Position numbers and translations under genes: made by a program. The notes under the pieces were generated by a model. It saw only the letters and a list, made by a program, of their open reading frames with translations, was not told where the DNA came from and ran no database searches. A DNA stretch of 64,000 nucleotides from an uncultured Alteromonadaceae bacterium. GTDB lineage: Bacteria; Pseudomonadota; Gammaproteobacteria; Enterobacterales; Alteromonadaceae. This document shows, piece after piece, positions 44,008 through 52,649 of the stretch. Each line of letters opens with the position of its first letter. The stretch's first letter is position 1. The stretch lies in the NCBI GenBank assembly GCA_913056495.1, contig CAJXMO010000014.1:1-64000 (forward strand), written 5' to 3'.

Positions 44008-46278
44008 ATGAGCTTTGATGTAGATGAAGATATACTGCAGGATTTTTTAATAGAAGCAGCAGAAATCCTGGAACAGTTATCAGAGCAATTAGTGGAGCTT
44101 GAGAATAATCCTGAAGATGCGGATTTACTCAATGCTATTTTTAGAGGCTTCCACACAGTAAAAGGCGGCGCTGGATTTTTGGCAATGACTGCATTAGTTG
44201 ATGCTTGCCACGGTGCTGAAAATGTTTTCGATATTTTGCGAAAAGGGCAACGTAAGGTCACACACGATTTAATGGATGTGATTTTACAGTCATTAGATTG
44301 TATTAATTTGATGTTTGCTCAAATTCAGAACCGGGAAGAACCCGAACCAGCATCACCTGAATTACTTGAAACCCTGCATCAACTGAGTAAACCTGAGAGC
44401 GAAGATGAATCAATCAGTGTACCTGTTCAGGATACTTCGTCAAATCAAGTATCCGGTGGCTCAGATGAAGGTGATTTTGATATTGAGCTATTTGATGAAG
44501 CTATCTCTCAGCATCAACAGGAACTGGGTGTGGATGAGCAAGCTGATACTTCAGAGTCTATCGACGAAATCACTGATGATGAATTTGAAAAGCTGTTAGA
44601 TCAGTTACATGGTGCCAATAAAGCGCCGGGCTCAGCGACCAAAAGTCAGCCTGTGAGTGAACCTGCAAAACCCCAAGCTACAGCTTCTGCTCAATCAGGT
44701 ACTGTCGATGAAATTACCGATGATGAATTTGAAGCCTTATTAGATGAACTGCACGGTAAAGGCCAATTCTCGGCTGCTGCAAATGAGCCTAAACAATCTG
44801 AACCTTCAAAAGCCCAGTCGGGAGATCAGTCAACTGCCAATGCAGATGAGATTTCAGATGATGAATTTGAGTCATTATTAGACGAATTACACGGTAAAGG
44901 TAAAGCGCCAGGAAAAACAGTTTCATCGGCGACGCCTCAAACGCCTAAAACACCGTCATCGACGCCTGCGCAACAAAATACACAATCTACACCCGCTCCG
45001 AATCCGGCTCCAGCTCCGGTTAACAAAGTCGAAAATAAACCGGCTGCAGAATCTAAGCCTAAAATAGCGCCCAAAAAACCTGCAGCTGCGCCGCCTCCGG
45101 CTGCTGAAACAACAGTGCGGGTAGACACTAAGCGACTTGACCAAATCATGAATATGGTTGGTGAACTGGTACTGGTACGTAACCGCTTAGTCAGTTTAGG
45201 CGTGAATGTAAATGACGAAATTATGTCAAAAGCAATTGCAAATCTGGATGTAGTAACAGGTGATTTGCAAGGTGCTGTTATGAAAACCCGAATGCAGCCA
45301 ATCAAAAAGGTATTTGGTCGTTTCCCCCGAGTTGTGCGTGATTTAGCTCGTTCACTGAATAAAGAAATTTCATTGGAACTGGAAGGGGAAGAGACAGATT
45401 TAGATAAAAATCTGGTTGAAGCTTTAGCGGATCCATTAGTACATTTGGTTAGAAACTCTGTTGACCATGGGATCGAAATGCCGGATGAAAGGGTGGCTAA
45501 AGGCAAACCCAGAGGCGGTACAGTGCGTTTGTCTGCATCTCAGGAAGGCGACCATATTTTGCTTACTATCACAGATGATGGTGCGGGTATGGACCCGGAA
45601 AAGCTGAAAAGTATTGCAATTAAAAACGGAATTTTAGATACAGATACAGCAGCCAGAATGTCGGATAGTGAAGCTTATAACCTGATCTTTGCCCCTGGCT
45701 TTTCCACCAAAGACAAAATATCAGACATATCCGGACGCGGTGTGGGTATGGATGTGGTCAAAACCAAGATTACTCAGCTAAATGGTTCTGTTGTGATTCG
45801 TTCAGAGCAGGGGCAGGGTACAGAACTTGAAATTAAAGTACCGCTGACATTAGCTATCTTACCAACTTTAATGGTCGTTGTATCAGAGCAAACCTTTGCA
45901 TTACCTCTGGCTGGTGTTAATGAAATTATCAATTTGGACTTGAAAAAAACCAATACGGTTGATGGTCAACTGACTATGATAGTGCGTAATAAAGCGATTC
46001 CTTTGTTTTATTTGCAAGACTGGTTAACTCGTCCGAATGCAGAGCATAAACGCGGTGACCGTAAAATTGGACACGTGGTTGTGGTTCAGTTGAGTACTCA
46101 TAAACAAATTGGCTTTGTAGTTGATTCATTAATCGGGCAGGAAGAAGTTGTTATTAAACCATTGGATGCTTTATTACAGGGCACGCCTGGTATGGCAGGC
46201 GCAACGATTACCAGTGACGGTGGTATCGCGTTAATTTTAGATGTTCCGGGTTTATTAAAAAGATACGCAAAAAAATAG
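44008..46278 (+). CDS. cheA: Chemotaxis histidine kinase CheA
   Basis: 756 residues. HPt P1 domain with phosphoacceptor H49 (FRGFHTVKGGAGF). A long linker (about 130-365) has three copies of a DEITDDEFE-type motif and a Pro/Ala/Lys-rich stretch. P3 dimerisation with LDQIMNMVGELVLVRNRL follows near 375, then the P4 ATPase (VRNSVDHGIE, DDGAGMD, GRGVGMDVV) and the CheW-like P5 from about 620. It autophosphorylates and passes phosphate to CheY and CheB. No clear P2 domain is seen; the repeats occupy its place. cheB follows after 20 bases. Confidence 0.96.
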   Translation: MSFDVDEDILQDFLIEAAEILEQLSEQLVELENNPEDADLLNAIFRGFHTVKGGAGFLAMTALVDACHGAENVFDILRKGQRKVTHDLMDVILQSLDCINLMFAQIQNREEPEPASPELLETLHQLSKPESEDESISVPVQDTSSNQVSGGSDEGDFDIELFDEAISQHQQELGVDEQADTSESIDEITDDEFEKLLDQLHGANKAPGSATKSQPVSEPAKPQATASAQSGTVDEITDDEFEALLDELHGKGQFSAAANEPKQSEPSKAQSGDQSTANADEISDDEFESLLDELHGKGKAPGKTVSSATPQTPKTPSSTPAQQNTQSTPAPNPAPAPVNKVENKPAAESKPKIAPKKPAAAPPPAAETTVRVDTKRLDQIMNMVGELVLVRNRLVSLGVNVNDEIMSKAIANLDVVTGDLQGAVMKTRMQPIKKVFGRFPRVVRDLARSLNKEISLELEGEETDLDKNLVEALADPLVHLVRNSVDHGIEMPDERVAKGKPRGGTVRLSASQEGDHILLTITDDGAGMDPEKLKSIAIKNGILDTDTAARMSDSEAYNLIFAPGFSTKDKISDISGRGVGMDVVKTKITQLNGSVVIRSEQGQGTELEIKVPLTLAILPTLMVVVSEQTFALPLAGVNEIINLDLKKTNTVDGQLTMIVRNKAIPLFYLQDWLTRPNAEHKRGDRKIGHVVVVQLSTHKQIGFVVDSLIGQEEVVIKPLDALLQGTPGMAGATITSDGGIALILDVPGLLKRYAKK
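44563..44895 (+). repeat. Three copies of an acidic 17-residue motif in the CheA linker
   Basis: In-frame repeats at residues 186-202 (DEITDDEFEKLLDQLHG), 234-250 (DEITDDEFEALLDELHG) and 280-296 (DEISDDEFESLLDELHG), spaced by 48 and 46 residues. Each is an acidic amphipathic helix; the last two are followed by KGK or KGQ. They lie where Vibrio CheA has its localization and inheritance domain, which binds ParP, so they may be ParP or other array docking sites. Function is inferred. Confidence 0.85.
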
Positions 46279-46298
46279 CTCAAGATTAGGAATTTTAA

Positions 46299-47468
46299 AT
46301 GCCAATAAATGTGCTGGTGGTGGATGACTCTAGTTTTTTTAGACGTAGAGTTTCTGAAATTATCGAACAAGATCCAGAGCTTACGGTTATTGATACCGCG
46401 GTTAATGGTAAAGAAGCTGTCGAAAAAGCACGTACAATTAAGCCTGATGTGATCACTATGGATATTGAGATGCCAGTCATGGATGGTATCTCAGCTGTAC
46501 GGGCTATTATGCAGGATAATCCGATTCCCATCCTGATGTTTTCTTCATTAACTCATGATGGTGCTAAAGCCACGCTGGATGCACTAGAAGCAGGTGCGCT
46601 CGATTTTCTCCCAAAAAAGTTTGAAGATATTGCCAGAAACCGCGAAGATGCAATTCAGCAATTACTTTCCCGTATAAAACAAATTTCACGCCGGCGATTA
46701 TTTAAAAAACCTCAGGTTTCAGCTTTCAATAAACCAGGTTTATCGACTGCAAATCGACAGGGGGCTTCTACTGCAGCTTCACCTAAGCCTGTTACAAATA
46801 ACCGAAGCTTTGCTGGTGTTTCGTCAACAGGCAGCTCTGCGGTAAATCAGCCGGCCGCTGAGCCTAAATTCAGGGCCAGTCGACCTTCCGGCAGTTATAA
46901 GCTACTGGCTATTGGTACTTCAACCGGTGGTCCGGTTGCGCTGCAAACTATTTTAACTCAGTTACCCAAAAACTTTCCGGTTCCTATTTTACTGATTCAG
47001 CATATGCCAGCAGCCTTTACCGGGGCATTCGCGGCACGTTTGGATGGTATGTGTCAAATTTCGGTCAAAGAGGCCGAAAACGGTGATGTGTTGCGTCCCG
47101 GCTGTGCCTATTTGGCTCCGGGCGGTAAACAAATGATGGTTGAGCCCGGAAGCGGTAATGGGAAAATCGTCGTAAAAGAAGATGATTCTGATAGGTTAAC
47201 CTATAAACCCAGCGTTGATTTGACGTTTGCATCAACCGCAAAAGCATTTCGTAATCATGTATTGGCTGTTGTATTAACAGGTATGGGCGCGGATGGTCGG
47301 GAAGGTGCCAGAATGCTTAAAAATACAGGCTCAGTTGTTTGGGCACAAGACGAGGCTTCCTGTGTAGTTTACGGAATGCCGCAAGCTGTTGCCTCTGCTG
47401 GAATCGCCACACAAAGCATTTCAATTAATCAGATGGCCGGTCGGATCCAAACTGAAATCTGTGGTTAA
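46299..47468 (+). CDS. cheB: Chemotaxis methylesterase CheB
   Basis: 389 residues. Receiver 1-125 with phospho-site D55 ([13 protein letters not shown]), a Ser/Pro/Ala-rich linker to about 195, and the esterase domain with the catalytic triad Ser in IGTSTGGP, His in IQHMPAAFT and Asp in [10 protein letters not shown]. It demethylates MCP glutamates and deamidates glutamines. Lies between cheA and parC; no cheR is in this cluster. Confidence 0.96.
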   Translation: MPINVLVVDDSSFFRRRVSEIIEQDPELTVIDTAVNGKEAVEKARTIKPDVITMDIEMPVMDGISAVRAIMQDNPIPILMFSSLTHDGAKATLDALEAGALDFLPKKFEDIARNREDAIQQLLSRIKQISRRRLFKKPQVSAFNKPGLSTANRQGASTAASPKPVTNNRSFAGVSSTGSSAVNQPAAEPKFRASRPSGSYKLLAIGTSTGGPVALQTILTQLPKNFPVPILLIQHMPAAFTGAFAARLDGMCQISVKEAENGDVLRPGCAYLAPGGKQMMVEPGSGNGKIVVKEDDSDRLTYKPSVDLTFASTAKAFRNHVLAVVLTGMGADGREGARMLKNTGSVVWAQDEASCVVYGMPQAVASAGIATQSISINQMAGRIQTEICG

Positions 47469-47482
47469 GATAAGGATTTGAT

Positions 47483-48256
47483 GTGATTGTCTGGACGGTA
47501 GCAAATCAAAAAGGTGGCGTTGGAAAAACGACGACAACAGTAACCCTTGCCGGCATTTTAGCTCAGCAAGGCAAACGTGTTTTGCTTATTGATACCGACC
47601 CGCATGCTTCATTGACCTATTATTTTGGAATCGATTCAGAAGAGCTGGATAACAGTGTTTTTGATTTGTTTGTCTATCGCAAGAAATTAGCCAAAGAGCA
47701 ATTATTGCAAACGCTTTGCCCGACCAATATGGATAATCTGGATGTACTGCCCGCGACTATGGCGCTTGCCACGCTGGACCGGCGTATGGGTAATCAAAGT
47801 GGTATGGGGCTGGTTTTAAAAAATGCACTGGCGTTATTAGAAGATGAATATGATTACGCTTTAATCGATTGTCCGCCTGTATTGGGCGTATTAATGGTTA
47901 ATGCGCTTGCCGCTTGCAATCGAATCTTAATTCCGGTTCAAACCGAATTTCTTGCATTAAAAGGTCTGGACAGAATGATGAGAACCTTATATCTGATGGG
48001 GCGCTCGCAAAAAAAAGATTATCAATATACAATCATTCCAACTATGTTTGATAAGCGTACCCGGGCGTCATTGGAAGCCTATAAAGAGCTAAAGCAGGTA
48101 TATCAGGATAAAGTTTGGTCAAATGTGATCCCGGTCGATACCAAATTCAGAGATGCAAGTCTGGCTCAAACTGTGCCCTCGGTATATACGCCAAAATCCA
48201 GAGGTGTATTTGCCTATCAAAACTTATTGGCTTTTTTATCTCAGGTAAACAATTAG
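47483..48256 (+). CDS. parC: ParA-like ATPase ParC for polar array placement
   Basis: 257 residues from a GTG with AGGA 6 bases upstream. Deviant Walker A NQKGGVGKTTT at 8-18, LLIDTDPHASLTYYFG near 33-48 and ALIDCPPVLGVL. In Vibrio the chemotaxis ParC of this location directs cheA/W arrays to the cell poles with ParP; it is unrelated to topoisomerase IV subunit parC. Its stop abuts the ParP ATG. The role is taken from conserved context. Confidence 0.88.
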   Translation: MIVWTVANQKGGVGKTTTTVTLAGILAQQGKRVLLIDTDPHASLTYYFGIDSEELDNSVFDLFVYRKKLAKEQLLQTLCPTNMDNLDVLPATMALATLDRRMGNQSGMGLVLKNALALLEDEYDYALIDCPPVLGVLMVNALAACNRILIPVQTEFLALKGLDRMMRTLYLMGRSQKKDYQYTIIPTMFDKRTRASLEAYKELKQVYQDKVWSNVIPVDTKFRDASLAQTVPSVYTPKSRGVFAYQNLLAFLSQVNN

Positions 48257-49027
48257 ATGAGCAAAGGTAGTTTCGCAAATGAAGAGATAATGGAAGAGTA
48301 TTTGGATGCTCTGTTATCTGAAACACCCGCTGTTAAAACTCATAAAACAGCAGCAAGCGTACCTGTATTTGAGCATGAAGCAAAATCGGTAAAATCTGTA
48401 CTGGATGGAAAATCTATCAACCCAGTAGAACATTTGCTGGATCAGGTAACACCTGAGTTAGAAGTCACTGAGATACCTAAAAAGATTGCACAACAACCGG
48501 AGCCTATTGTTCAAGCCGAAACGGTTAAACAAAGTGAATTGGCGCAAACGCCAGAAGATAATCCGGTAAAAGACTATCATACAGGTGAATTTCAGGCACT
48601 CTTTTTTGAAGTAGCCGGCTTGATATTGGCTGTGCCTTTAACCGAGCTAGGTGGTATTCATAACCTGACGGATACGTCTCCGCTTTTTGGTAAACCCAAG
48701 TGGTTTAAAGGCGTCATGGTAAACCGTGAAGAAAAGCTGCATGTCGTGGATACTGCTCAATGGGTTATGCCGGAAAAATGTACGCCAGAATTAGTTAACA
48801 CTCTGACATACAAATATATTATTATGTTAGGTGAAAGTAACTGGGGTTTATCTTGTGAAAAATTAATTAATACAGTTACACTTAACCAAGAAGATATAAA
48901 ATGGCGAGCCGGTTCAGGTAAACGGCCTTGGTTAGCTGGCTTAGTAAAAGAAAAAATGTGTGCCTTATTGGATGTCGAACAGCTTATTTCGCTTTTGAAT
49001 AACGGGCTCGATAGTCAAGATGGTTAA
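48257..49027 (+). CDS. parP: ParP-like CheW-domain protein
   Basis: 256 residues. The first 110 are acidic, Pro/Lys-rich and probably disordered, with MEEYLDALLSE near the start; the last 140 form a CheW-like domain (EFQALFFEVAGLILAVPLTELGGI). In Vibrio ParP links the ParC gradient to CheA arrays through this CheW-like array-integration domain. It begins directly after the ParC stop and precedes cheW. Role inferred from Vibrio and from order. Confidence 0.85.
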   Translation: MSKGSFANEEIMEEYLDALLSETPAVKTHKTAASVPVFEHEAKSVKSVLDGKSINPVEHLLDQVTPELEVTEIPKKIAQQPEPIVQAETVKQSELAQTPEDNPVKDYHTGEFQALFFEVAGLILAVPLTELGGIHNLTDTSPLFGKPKWFKGVMVNREEKLHVVDTAQWVMPEKCTPELVNTLTYKYIIMLGESNWGLSCEKLINTVTLNQEDIKWRAGSGKRPWLAGLVKEKMCALLDVEQLISLLNNGLDSQDG

Positions 49028-49053
49028 AAAGTGAGTTCTGGCGGAGTAGATTT

Positions 49054-49545
49054 ATGAGCAATACAGAAAGAAACATTGCCGCGGAAGCAGCAGACAGCGA
49101 AGTATTACAGTGGGTAACCTTTAAACTCGACGAAGAAACCTATGGCATCAATGTGATGCAGGTACAAGAAGTATTGCGGTATTCCGAAATTGCTCCGGTA
49201 CCGGGTGCGCCTTCTTATGTGTTAGGTATTATTAATCTTAGAGGTAATGTGGTTACTGTAATAGATACGCGTGCTCGTTTTGGACTGGCGCCCAGTACAG
49301 TTACAGATAACTCCAGAATTGTGATCATAGAAGCCGAAAAACAAGTTATCGGTATATTGGTTGATAGTGTTGCTGAAGTGGTTTATCTCAAAACGTCAGA
49401 AATAGACAGTACACCTAATGTGGGGACCGAAGAAAGTGCTCGCTTTATACAGGGTGTTTCAAACCGTGAAGGCGAATTATTGATTCTGGTCGATCTAAAT
49501 AAATTGTTAAGTGACGAAGAGTGGGATGAGTTAAGTACATTCTAA
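49054..49545 (+). CDS. cheW: Chemotaxis coupling protein CheW
   Basis: 163 residues, a single CheW SH3-like double-barrel. Key stretch LQWVTFKLDEETYGINVMQVQEVLRY, then GVINLRGNVV-like GIINLRGNVVTVIDTRARFGL near 68-88. It bridges MCPs and CheA in arrays. Start ATG has GGCGGAG upstream. The DUF2802 gene follows after 4 bases. Confidence 0.96.
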   Translation: MSNTERNIAAEAADSEVLQWVTFKLDEETYGINVMQVQEVLRYSEIAPVPGAPSYVLGIINLRGNVVTVIDTRARFGLAPSTVTDNSRIVIIEAEKQVIGILVDSVAEVVYLKTSEIDSTPNVGTEESARFIQGVSNREGELLILVDLNKLLSDEEWDELSTF

Positions 49546-49549
49546 CAAT

Positions 49550-49951
49550 ATGATCAATGTTTCATGGATAGCTCTGGGTGTCGCTGTGCTGGCTGTAGGC
49601 CTAGCAATATTATTTCACCTTAAGCAAATAAAAGCGCTCAAACAAGTTATTGAAGATTTATCTGAAGGTAAATCAAACCTTGAACGGGAGCATAAAATAT
49701 TACGTCATGAAATTGACGAAATTCGCTCAGGTTCAATAGGCATTGGTCAAAAATTAAAGCAATTGCAAACCTGGTTTCAGGAAATGGATGAACGTCAGTC
49801 TGAAATGTCGTTACAGGATCCTGAATCCAGATTGTATACGCGTGCTGCTAAAATGGCTGCAAAAGGCGCTTCTGCACAAGAGATAGCTGAAGATTGCGAA
49901 ATCCCTCTGGTAGAAGCTGAGCTCATCGTCTCACTTAGAAAAAATACCTGA
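49550..49951 (+). CDS. DUF2802 family membrane protein
   Basis: 133 residues. One N-terminal transmembrane helix (about 3-22), a coiled-coil of about 50 residues (IKALKQVIEDLSEGKSNLEREHKILRH), and a C-terminal helix-turn-helix-like end (YTRAAKMAAKGASAQEIAEDCEIPLVEAELI). This is DUF2802, almost always found next to cheW in polar-flagellate gammaproteobacteria. Function is unknown; a link to array or flagellar regulation is suggested by context. End of the chemotaxis operon. Confidence 0.85.
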   Translation: MINVSWIALGVAVLAVGLAILFHLKQIKALKQVIEDLSEGKSNLEREHKILRHEIDEIRSGSIGIGQKLKQLQTWFQEMDERQSEMSLQDPESRLYTRAAKMAAKGASAQEIAEDCEIPLVEAELIVSLRKNT

Positions 49952-50038
49952 TCTGACTTTACTCTTTAACCAGTATAAAAATAAGCTTACCTAATCAGGT
50001 TTTCGTTCTTGCCATTAATCCATAAATACGGAGATATT

Positions 50039-51475
50039 ATGAAACTCTATCACTACGGGCTGTTTAGTTTATTTATGGCAAACAGTTTACCAGCGCTGGC
50101 ACAGCAAGATGTCAGAGATATTTTCCAACAAAATTGCGCCAGTTGCCATGGTGACAATCTCGAAGGCGGCATGGCAAAAAGTTTGGTTGATAAACAATGG
50201 CAATACGGTACTTCAGATAAAAAAATATTTGAGACAATAAAAAATGGCGTGACCGAAGCCGGTATGCCTGCATGGGGCTCACTCTTATCTGATCAAGATA
50301 TTCGGGCACTCGTCGTTTATATTCAGGAAAAAGAGTATCAGGCACAACAGAACGAACTGAAAAGTCAGGTTTCTGAAGCAGGCTTAGCTGAGTTTTCAAC
50401 CAAAGAATATACATTCAGTCTTGAAACACTCGCTGAGTTTGATAGCACTATCTGGGCCGTAACCGCTTTGCCAAGTGGTGACATTCTGGCTACAGAAAAG
50501 CAGGGCAAACTATGGTTAATTCAGCCAGAGCAGAATGGCAAAAAACAGGTTATAACTGAAATTAAAGGCATACCTGAAGTTTGGCATCGTTCTCAGGGCG
50601 GTTTACTGGATGTAGCTGTGCATCCTAATTACCCTAAGCAGCCTTGGGTCTATTTAAGCTATTCTCAGCCCAGTTCAAGTATTGGCAGTGATAAAGAAGG
50701 CACAATGACGGCGATTGTTCGGGGTCAGATTGTTGATGGACAATGGCAGTCACAGCAAATGGTTTATTCTGCTCCGGCTAAGTTTCACACTCGCTCGGGT
50801 CATCATTTTGGTAGTCGTATTGTGCTGCATAATGGTTATGTTTATTTTTCTGTGGGCGATCGTGGCAAAATGGAACTGGCACAGGATTTATCTAAACCAA
50901 ACGGCAAAATACACCGTCTTTATTATGACGGACGCATTCCGCAAAATAACCCGTTTGTTAAACAAAAAGAGGCTTTACCCAGCATCTGGAGTTATGGACA
51001 CAGAAACCCTCAAGGGTTAGCTTTGCATCCATTGACCTCTGATATCTGGGAAACTGAACATGGCCCCAGAGGGGGTGATGAAGTCAACCTGATTGAATCA
51101 AATAAAAACTATGGTTGGCCAGTGATTACCTACGGGATTAATTACAACGGTCAGCCGATCACCGACAAAACGGAAATGCCGGGCATGGAGCAACCTAAGC
51201 ATTATTGGGTGCCTTCTATTGCAACCGGGGGAATTGAATTTTATCAGGGTAAAACCTTTGCTAAATGGCAAAATAACTTATTGGTTACCGGTATGGCTAA
51301 ACAGGAGTTAAGGCGCTTAGTTATCCGTGATAACCAGGTTGTGGAAGATGAAGTCCTGATTAAAGATCAAGGTAGGGTACGGGATGTTGGTGTCTCGCCT
51401 GACGGTGATATTTTGGTCGTCTTAAACGGTGCAAACCAGACCTACAAAATTGTAAAACTGAAGGTTAAATCCTAG
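50039..51475 (+). CDS. Soluble aldose dehydrogenase (PQQ, GSDH family) with cytochrome c domain
   Basis: 478 residues from the ATG at 50039, which has ACGGAG upstream; a frame start at 50009 is less likely. Residues 1-21 are a signal peptide ending ALA-QQ. A cytochrome c domain covers about 22-110 with heme motif CASCH at 33-37 and a Met ligand probably in AGMPAWG. The glucose/sorbosone dehydrogenase domain follows (LPSGDILATEKQGKLWLI, GGLLDVAVHPNYP, WSYGHRNPQGLALHP, EHGPRGGDEVNLIE). It would oxidise aldoses in the periplasm and pass electrons to its own heme. PQQ dependence is known for the family. Confidence 0.9.
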   Translation: MKLYHYGLFSLFMANSLPALAQQDVRDIFQQNCASCHGDNLEGGMAKSLVDKQWQYGTSDKKIFETIKNGVTEAGMPAWGSLLSDQDIRALVVYIQEKEYQAQQNELKSQVSEAGLAEFSTKEYTFSLETLAEFDSTIWAVTALPSGDILATEKQGKLWLIQPEQNGKKQVITEIKGIPEVWHRSQGGLLDVAVHPNYPKQPWVYLSYSQPSSSIGSDKEGTMTAIVRGQIVDGQWQSQQMVYSAPAKFHTRSGHHFGSRIVLHNGYVYFSVGDRGKMELAQDLSKPNGKIHRLYYDGRIPQNNPFVKQKEALPSIWSYGHRNPQGLALHPLTSDIWETEHGPRGGDEVNLIESNKNYGWPVITYGINYNGQPITDKTEMPGMEQPKHYWVPSIATGGIEFYQGKTFAKWQNNLLVTGMAKQELRRLVIRDNQVVEDEVLIKDQGRVRDVGVSPDGDILVVLNGANQTYKIVKLKVKS

Positions 51476-51634
51476 AGCCAGTTTATCTTTGTGTTATTTT
51501 TGAGCAATAGGCGATTTTAATCATTAACAAAGCAGAATAAGTGCGGTTTAGTTGTTCTAAATAAACGAATTCTAATGAAGTTAAGGGTTAAATAGCCATT
51601 GCCCTTCTGGCAGTCGCTCGGTTTAAGCTAATAC

Positions 51635-51672
51635 AAAATGGCAAGGTCGAATCTTTCTACTCTTGCCATTTT
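51635..51672 (-). terminator. Terminator overlapping the end of the HD-GYP gene
   Basis: On the minus strand AAAATGGCAAG (51672-51662, inside the last codons) pairs perfectly with CTTGCCATTTT (51645-51635), with a 16-base loop containing the TAG stop. The stem ends in TTTT. No longer T-run follows, so strength is uncertain. Confidence 0.6.
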
Positions 51673-52649
51673 TTATACACCTGCATAATTAAGTCCATGT
51701 TCTCAACCAGCAAATCGACCAATTGAGGGTCAAAGTGCAAGCCTCGTTGAGACTGAATAAATGCCAGCGTTTTTTCAATGCTCCAGGCCTCTTTGTAAGG
51801 CCGTTTACTGGTCAGCGCATCAAATACATCGGCTAACGCAACAATGCGTCCTTCAATCGGAATATCCTCGCCCTTTAACCCTTCCGGATAGCCAGTGCCA
51901 TCCCACTTTTCATGATGTGTCAGTGCAATAGAGCGGGCTAGGCGTAACAAATCAGAATTACATTCACCTAAAATATCAGCTCCGATTTGTGGATGGGTTT
52001 TCATAATGGCCATTTCGTCGTCGTTCAATCGACCGGGTTTAAGCATAATACTGTCGGCAATCCCGATTTTGCCGACATCATGCATAGGCGCCGCATGTAA
52101 AATTTTCTCGGATTGCTTTTCCGATAGACCATAAGCTTTAGCTAAAATTTTTGAATAATGACTCATACGGATAACATGCATGCCGGTTTCGTTATCTTTG
52201 TACTCAGAAGCTCGGCCCAGTACCTGAATAACCTGCATCCGTGTTTTTTTCAATTCATCCGCTTGTACCAGCGAGAGATGATTTTTTACTCGCGCTTTAA
52301 CAATAGCCGGAGAAACTGGTTTCGTAATATAATCGACAGCGCCGAGTTCAAACCCTTTAGCTTCATCTACTTCTTCGGATAACGCGGATACAAAAATGAC
52401 TGGGATTGATAGGGTACCTGGGTTAAATTTTAATGTTTCACAAACTTCATATCCGGACATGTCCGGCATCATAATATCCAATAAAATCAGATTGGGTTTT
52501 TCTTCGGTAGCCAGCTTTAATGCATCATGTCCATTTTTTGCGAAGATAAGCCGGTAGTCTGCCTGCAAAATACTTTTTAAAACCCGTAAATTCGCAGGCT
52601 CATCATCTACAATGAGTAGTTTCGGTGTCGTGTCAGGTATGCAGGACAT
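51657..52649 (-). CDS. Response regulator with HD-GYP phosphodiesterase domain
   Basis: 330 residues. Receiver 1-125 with D15-D16, phospho-site D58 (LILLDIMMPDMSG) and K110; HD-GYP domain about 150-325 with H190-D191 (MHDVGKIGI) and the signature HHEKWDGTGYP at 245-255, all metal and catalytic residues intact. It should hydrolyse c-di-GMP when phosphorylated. Its ATG overlaps the stop of the MHYT hybrid kinase by one base (TAATG), so the kinase is its likely partner. Confidence 0.95.
   Translation of the reverse strand: MSCIPDTTPKLLIVDDEPANLRVLKSILQADYRLIFAKNGHDALKLATEEKPNLILLDIMMPDMSGYEVCETLKFNPGTLSIPVIFVSALSEEVDEAKGFELGAVDYITKPVSPAIVKARVKNHLSLVQADELKKTRMQVIQVLGRASEYKDNETGMHVIRMSHYSKILAKAYGLSEKQSEKILHAAPMHDVGKIGIADSIMLKPGRLNDDEMAIMKTHPQIGADILGECNSDLLRLARSIALTHHEKWDGTGYPEGLKGEDIPIEGRIVALADVFDALTSKRPYKEAWSIEKTLAFIQSQRGLHFDPQLVDLLVENMDLIMQVYKKWQE

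Noticed and set aside
44937..45506. Minus-strand frame of 189 codons inside cheA
   Set aside because: Serine- and alanine-rich antisense of the proline/alanine linker and P3-P4 region; the plus-strand CheA motifs are intact.
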